A program made the translations under genes and the position numbers. Positions 62,901 to 64,000 of a stretch of DNA of 64,000 nt are shown here, in pieces. Numbering within the stretch: the first letter of the stretch is position 1; the number at the start of each line of letters is the position of its first letter. The stretch comes from Lingula anatina. Lineage: Eukaryota > Brachiopoda > Lingulata > Lingulida > Lingulidae. The notes under the pieces are model-generated. The model saw only the letters and a list, made by a program, of their open reading frames with translations. It ran no database searches and was not told the origin of the DNA. The stretch spans positions 126,001 through 190,000 of the forward strand of contig NW_019775477.1 in the NCBI RefSeq assembly GCF_001039355.2, read 5' to 3'.

Positions 62901-64000
62901 TGGCCTCCTTTGTACACACAGTAATCTACACACACAAAAAAACCAAACATTTTAGAATATTTCCAACTTTTTGAATCTTGTACTTTAAATTGGCCAGTTT
63001 TGTGCAAATATCTAGGATCTAGGGGTAAAACCTTCAACTTTTGAACTTTTTTACACTCATCCTTAAGGCTACTTTGTTATAGATGCACCCACCCAGCACC
63101 CATCATGTAATGTTCACTTGTTTCTATATTACAAATGCACCCACCCAGCACCCACCATCTGATACTCACTTATGGTTTCCATACTACAAATGCACCCACC
63201 CAGCACCCGCCATGTGATACTCACTTGTGATTTCCATACTACAAATGCACCCACCCAGCACCCACCATCTGATACTCACTTATGGTTTCTATATTACAAA
63301 TGCACCCACCCAGCACCCACCATGTGATACTCACTTGTGGTTTCCTTATTACAGATGCACCCACCCAGCACCCACCATGTGATACTCACTTGTGGTTCCT
63401 GTGATAACACCACTGGTTGGAGTAATGCCCACAGGCTGTGTGGGTTGGACAGGACCAAGGGTTCCTGGCTGTGGTCTCAGAGTACATGAAGGCTTCTGAC
63501 AACAGGGGTCTGCAGTGTCTTGGACCATCACACACTGCATGGTGCTGGGCAATGATGACAGGTCGTATTTAGGGCACCTAAAAATATTATAGAATTTTTG
63601 TTAGTATACAACAGTTTGAGGTTATATTCTTAATTTATATATAACTGCCATATTTTGCAGCCAATATCATTGAAGTGAGCTAAGACCAGGCCTATAAAGC
63701 ACATAAGGCATTTAATATTTTAAAATGTTTTTGTCCATGGAATATTACCCTGCAAATTAGTAACAGGGTGCATAATCACAAGAGAATTCATTTCTATTAA
63801 AATTCAATAAAAATAATCAAATAAAAGGATGCCAGACAAAAATTCCATGACTTAATGCAGCAATATAGCAGTATTTTTACCTCCATAACAATTTTCCCTA
63901 TGTCAAACATTTCCAATGTTTATAAATCTCATTAAAAAGAGATAATAAAAAAGTGGTGAGGATCACACAACTTACCTTTCCGTACACTTGTGGAGCCCTC
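41372..64000 (-). CDS. Large secreted multi-VWC / ShKT protein gene (5' end outside window)
   Basis: Forty exons or partial exons encode about 2,300 residues. Eighteen VWC-like modules each have ten cysteines. Exon A carries C-V-Y-x-G, then GQxWxDGC, then YxCxCxD, then TGxYxC. Exon B carries CPxYxNLP, then a lone Cys, then CCxxPxC. Most modules have C-x3-C-x-C where textbook VWC domains have C-x2-C-x-C. VWC domains are extracellular and known for binding TGF-beta/BMP ligands (chordin, kielin) or multimerising (VWF). Three ShKT domains precede the last module. Linkers are rich in Pro, Gly, Thr and Asn. No membrane segment is visible and the signal peptide would be upstream. Likely an extracellular matrix, mucus, shell or adhesive-type protein; that role is inference. 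Confidence 0.88.
42228..42542 (-). CDS. Gly/Ser-rich linker exon
   Basis: A symmetric phase 1-1 exon of 315 bases encoding only low-complexity sequence built from GSGTITGGT and GSGIISGGA-type units, ending INGQ. Donor GTGAGC, acceptor TTACAG. Its silk-like Gly/Ser composition is unlike the Pro/Asn-rich linkers elsewhere in the gene. The DNA itself is a 24-bp tandem repeat. Confidence 0.88.
42821..42961 (-). CDS. ShKT domain exon 3
   Basis: A phase 1-1 exon of 141 bases. Short Pro/Thr lead (ELKPTTPSPDG), then six cysteines in the ShKT pattern: CVDLIDC, VC, ARC, AKFCGFC. ShKT domains occur in metalloproteinases and secreted matrix proteins and in channel-blocking peptides. Nothing here indicates a toxin role. 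Confidence 0.88.
43359..43499 (-). CDS. ShKT domain exon 2
   Basis: A phase 1-1 exon of 141 bases with lead YLTTTPLPTDG, then CVNKLSNC, ACTGPYKAWAKANC and PRRCGLC. Same length and phase as ShKT exon 3, so the two are probably duplicates. Confidence 0.88.
43905..44084 (-). CDS. Gly/Thr linker plus ShKT domain exon 1
   Basis: A phase 1-1 exon of 180 bases. A GTSTGTGTGTGG linker is followed by CVDILPNC, CTGQYLGWAVKNC and VKTCGLC. First of three consecutive single-exon ShKT domains between VWC modules 17 and 18. Confidence 0.88.
44458..45173 (-). CDS. VWC module 17 (exons 45059-45173 and 44458-44540)
   Basis: Exon A encodes GCVYNGKTYKQDESW, SDGCQYDCQC and TGQYSC. Exon B is the shortest in the gene (83 bases): CPSYTNYPSYC, NQCCKKLVCS, with no linker, so the module leads straight into the ShKT exons. 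Bases 44360-44450 beside the donor are an ATGCTAAT/ATGCAAAT-rich repeat. Confidence 0.88.
45663..46706 (-). CDS. VWC module 16 (exons 46592-46706 and 45663-46003)
   Basis: Exon A: MCLYKNRLYNEGAKW, DGCQYECEC. Exon B: CPKYENLPSDC, GECCRKPRC, then a Pro-containing linker and about five GGSTTGT-type octapeptide repeats ending GITGTRS. The joining codon at the A/B intron is CTC (Leu) instead of the usual Arg. The intron between them holds the MITE at 46334-46505. Confidence 0.88.
46334..46505. mobile_element. Small MITE-like element in a VWC-gene intron
   Basis: Terminal inverted repeats CTGGGGTAGCGCTAACA (46334-46350) and the complement of CTGGAGTAGCGCTAGCA (ending 46505) with two mismatches. 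Flanks share AGTT. The interior is rich in TTTAGCCAAA/TTGGCTAA motifs. 172 bp, no coding capacity. Confidence 0.6.
47169..48016 (-). CDS. VWC module 15 (exons 47902-48016 and 47169-47593)
   Basis: Exon A: GCYYNGRIYSQGENW, DGCDYQCTC, RGFYRC. Exon B is the longest (425 bases): CVTYPDLPSTC, GQCCPTVNC, then six linker repeats: three of the GTLPGGTTGTNPGG type followed by three of the GTLPGGITGGGIIPGG type. Two successive expansions of related 51-57 bp units explain this layout. Confidence 0.9.
48451..49246 (-). CDS. VWC module 14 (exons 49129-49246 and 48451-48755)
   Basis: Exon A: NYCVYSDGRRFKTGQQW, KDNCQSCTC, the one module with the textbook C-x2-C-x-C spacing. Exon B: CPQYTNLPSNC, NPCCKRPKC, then a linker with three VTPKPG/MTPKPG repeats and GSITGTG motifs. 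The exon A start is set by reading frame: the acceptor is CTTAG with AG-AAC following. Confidence 0.88.
49500..49790 (-). repeat. Minisatellite (about 125 bp unit) spanning a 5' splice site
   Basis: Three copies of a unit with TTTTCTACC...CTCTGTCCAGT...GATGGTTTCCTGG at about 49521, 49645 and 49771. The copy at 49771-49790 contains the real donor and the end of exon B of module 13; the other two lie downstream in the intron. Each unit also carries a (GGTAAT)n/CCATGG run. Confidence 0.85.
49780..50371 (-). CDS. VWC module 13 (exons 50257-50371 and 49780-49937)
   Basis: Exon A: VCVYKGRVFTQGQTW, DGCQYNCVC, TGVYKC. Exon B: CTRFTNLPSNC, DTCCQTPQC, then a short TTTTPPPFPIPTRKP linker. The last 30 bases of exon B and its donor are copied in the downstream intron. 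Confidence 0.9.
50801..50962 (-). CDS. Linker-only exon between modules 12 and 13
   Basis: A symmetric phase 1-1 exon of 162 bases encoding a Thr/Gly/Pro/Val-rich segment (VIPTAPPGVITGTGTL) ending GSITGTR. Donor AGAA|GTAAGA, acceptor ATTCCAG. It contains no cysteine and could be included or skipped without changing the frame. Confidence 0.85.
51253..51800 (-). CDS. VWC module 12 (exons 51686-51800 and 51253-51449)
   Basis: Exon A: YCVYNNYPYRQGQEW, DGCEKKCRC, TGIYNC, with a weaker donor (AG|GTTGGT). Exon B: CARYTNMPSNC, DSCCRIPQC, then a linker with GSSTGTGNGP and SVTPRPGQP. Confidence 0.88.
52255..53212 (-). CDS. VWC module 11 (exons 53098-53212 and 52255-52547)
   Basis: Exon A: YCFYKGQTYSTGDKW, DGCTYNCEC, TGLYRC, donor AG|GTTCGA. 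Exon B: CNSYPNLPSAC, DPCCKVPKC, then GSISGTRPPV and a long NPNPNPTQSP repeat linker of about 50 residues. Asn-Pro repeats like this also occur in module 9. Confidence 0.9.
53640..54242 (-). CDS. VWC module 10 (exons 54128-54242 and 53640-53875)
   Basis: Exon A: VCTYKNIRYVQGQTW, DGCDRTCVC, TGFYRC. Exon B: CRTYQNVPANC, PQCCKIPQC (one extra residue before CC), then a linker TNPNTGNPDPAGG with ITGSGTPPP and GVTGRPR. Confidence 0.9.
54567..55266 (-). CDS. VWC module 9 (exons 55152-55266 and 54567-54796)
   Basis: Exon A: YCVYKGRYYTQGARF, where Phe replaces the conserved Trp, then DGCDYNCVC. Exon B: CPKYPNLPSYC, DYCCQKPVC, then TPNPNPNPNPN and a Pro/Thr-rich tail ending LPPTQQ. Confidence 0.9.
55514..56069 (-). 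CDS. VWC module 8 (exons 55952-56069 and 55514-55719)
   Basis: Exon A: YCVYNNRQYAKGQTW, VGCQYECVC, TGFYNC. Exon B: CPTYTNLPKEC, KYCCKTPRC, then a Gly/Thr linker (GVTSGTTGGG, GVITGTGN). Confidence 0.9.
56262..57089 (-). CDS. VWC module 7 (exons 56972-57089 and 56262-56554)
   Basis: Exon A: VCVYTDGKTYRQGQRW, DGCKYLCQC, TGRYQC. Exon B: CAKYTNLPSYC, DACCQTPSC, then eight nearly perfect APNPGNTV octapeptides encoded by a 24-bp tandem repeat (about 56275-56460), which is the cleanest coding minisatellite in the gene. Confidence 0.92.
57113..57292 (+). mobile_element. TTAA-family MITE, truncated copy 3
   Basis: Starts TTAAGGGGATAACAATTCTTC. It follows the other family members through CACGTGACCTCCATAGATGG to AATCTCTTA, then stops. 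It lies in the intron between VWC modules 6 and 7. Confidence 0.75.
57386..58071 (-). CDS. VWC module 6 (exons 57957-58071 and 57386-57576)
   Basis: Exon A: VCVYNGVQYTEGQRW, DGCKYNCIC, TGQYRC. Exon B: CPTYQYDTKNC, DSCCQKPVC, then linker VTGNVINGGRTTP and GGISGST, with donor CGG|GTTAGT. Confidence 0.9.
58444..59301 (-). CDS. VWC module 5 (exons 59187-59301 and 58444-58637)
   Basis: Exon A: GCMWNNQIYVQGQRW, where MWNN replaces VYNG, then DGCQYNCVC. Exon B: CPTYRNLPASC, DYCCQEPRC, then a Gly/Thr/Pro linker (GFTGSGTPPP). A broken copy of exon B's first 50 bases lies just upstream in the intron. Confidence 0.9.
58706..58755 (-). pseudogene. Partial duplicate of VWC exon B (pseudo-exon)
   Basis: GCACAAGTTGGCAG and GGGAGGTTGGACAT|CTAATT closely copy the first 50 bases of exon B at 58588-58637, including the acceptor side. 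It has a small deletion that removes the aligned frame, and no exon 3' end follows. Confidence 0.75.
59612..60465 (-). CDS. VWC module 4 (exons 60357-60465 and 59612-59766)
   Basis: Exon A is two codons shorter than usual: FCVYKNNQYAKGARW, DGCDYNCEC, LPGRTYRC. Exon B: CPKYQNLPSYC, DTCCKKPQC, short linker ending GVTGTR. Confidence 0.9.
60875..61888 (-). CDS. VWC module 3 (exons 61768-61888 and 60875-61056)
   Basis: Exon A is two codons longer than most: VCVYNGVAYLGGQRW, then VPGCQYQYCEC with C-x4-C-x-C spacing. Exon B: CLKYQSLPAGC, DSCCQKPDC, linker with IIGAGTTPNP and GISGTG. The donor GAG|GTGGGG is chosen because it preserves the phase 1 rule. Confidence 0.85.
61430..61770 (-). repeat. Minisatellite (110 bp unit) spanning a 5' splice site
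   Basis: CCTCTATTTRCCTGTC-type segments recur at about 61537, 61647 and 61757, exactly 110 bp apart, along with GTACAGTAAAGACAGTAAAG. The last includes the real donor and end of exon A of module 3; the other two lie downstream in the intron with altered donors. Confidence 0.85.
62386..62925 (-). CDS. VWC module 2 (exons 62811-62925 and 62386-62534)
   Basis: Exon A: YCVYKGGQYRQGQKW, DGCDYVCEC, TGRYKC. Exon B: CLKYTGLTSNC, DSCCQKPYC, then a short linker (NVITGTGPTT) ending YES. Confidence 0.9.
63084..63410 (-). repeat. Minisatellite (55 bp unit) spanning a 5' splice site
   Basis: TGCACCCACCCAGCACCC recurs at 63084, 63136, 63191, 63246, 63301 and 63356. Units after the first are exactly 55 bp apart. 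Each includes a copy of the exon end GGAACCACA (as GGAAACCACA) and the donor GTGAGTATCA. The real donor of module 1 exon B is in the copy nearest 63390. Confidence 0.92.
63390..64000 (-). CDS. VWC module 1 in window (exon A partial 63976-64000, exon B 63390-63577)
   Basis: Only the last 25 bases of exon A are present (GLHKCTER). Exon B: CPKYDLSSLPSTMQC, DPCCQKPSC, then a Pro/Gln/Thr linker ending GVITGTT. The gene continues beyond the window, so more modules and the signal peptide are expected upstream. Confidence 0.88.

Noticed and set aside
1-64000. CRISPR array, operons or prokaryotic features
   Set aside because: Introns, microsatellites and repeat content are clearly eukaryotic; the short-period repeats found are minisatellites without spacers.

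Overview
This is eukaryotic nuclear DNA: AT-rich, intron-rich, with GT-AG splice junctions and many interspersed repeats. The best guess is a marine mollusc, probably a bivalve. Reasons: a pearl/Helentron-like element with a tandem-repeat core, a NO VEIN-like gene of the kind common in lophotrochozoans, a long secreted von Willebrand C (VWC) protein, and high heterozygosity between redundant copies. The species assignment is inference.

Assembly structure shapes everything else. Five single 'n' bases (9194, 13815, 25502, 37640, 41358) each sit where the sequence jumps back and repeats what came just before. The apparent tandem duplications are therefore most simply unmerged overlaps between contig ends, often from different haplotypes. 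Removing the redundant copies leaves roughly 47-48 kb of real locus.

Region 1 (1-18959, + strand) holds the 3' portion of one NO VEIN/sacsin-like gene. It is presented as a 5' fragment (1-9193), an internal fragment (9195-13814) and a 3' fragment (13816-18959). About ten exons are recognisable. They end in a conserved NO VEIN C-terminal (DUF3883) domain and a stop at 18957-18959. Copy 1 carries a 1.3 kb hAT-like insertion that the other copies lack.

Region 2 (18960-41160) is mostly non-coding: 3' flank, a TTAA-flanked MITE family, two allelic 5 kb blocks, a tRNA-like tandem repeat, microsatellites and a second allelic block near 36-39 kb. I see one or two putative exons of an unidentified minus-strand gene at 34.4-35.2 kb.

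Region 3 (41172-64000, - strand) is one very large extracellular modular gene, open at its 5' end beyond 64000. In transcript order it has 17 VWC-like modules, three ShKT domains, a Gly/Ser-rich linker exon, an 18th VWC module and a stop. Each VWC module is split into two exons (A and B). The intron inside the domain is phase 2, while modules, ShKT exons and linker exons are bounded by phase 1 introns, so whole modules can be duplicated without shifting frame. Between modules lie Pro/Gly/Thr/Asn-rich linkers, often built from internal repeats. Three introns begin with minisatellites whose repeat unit spans the 5' splice site and the last bases of the upstream exon, which I regard as the most unusual observation in the window.
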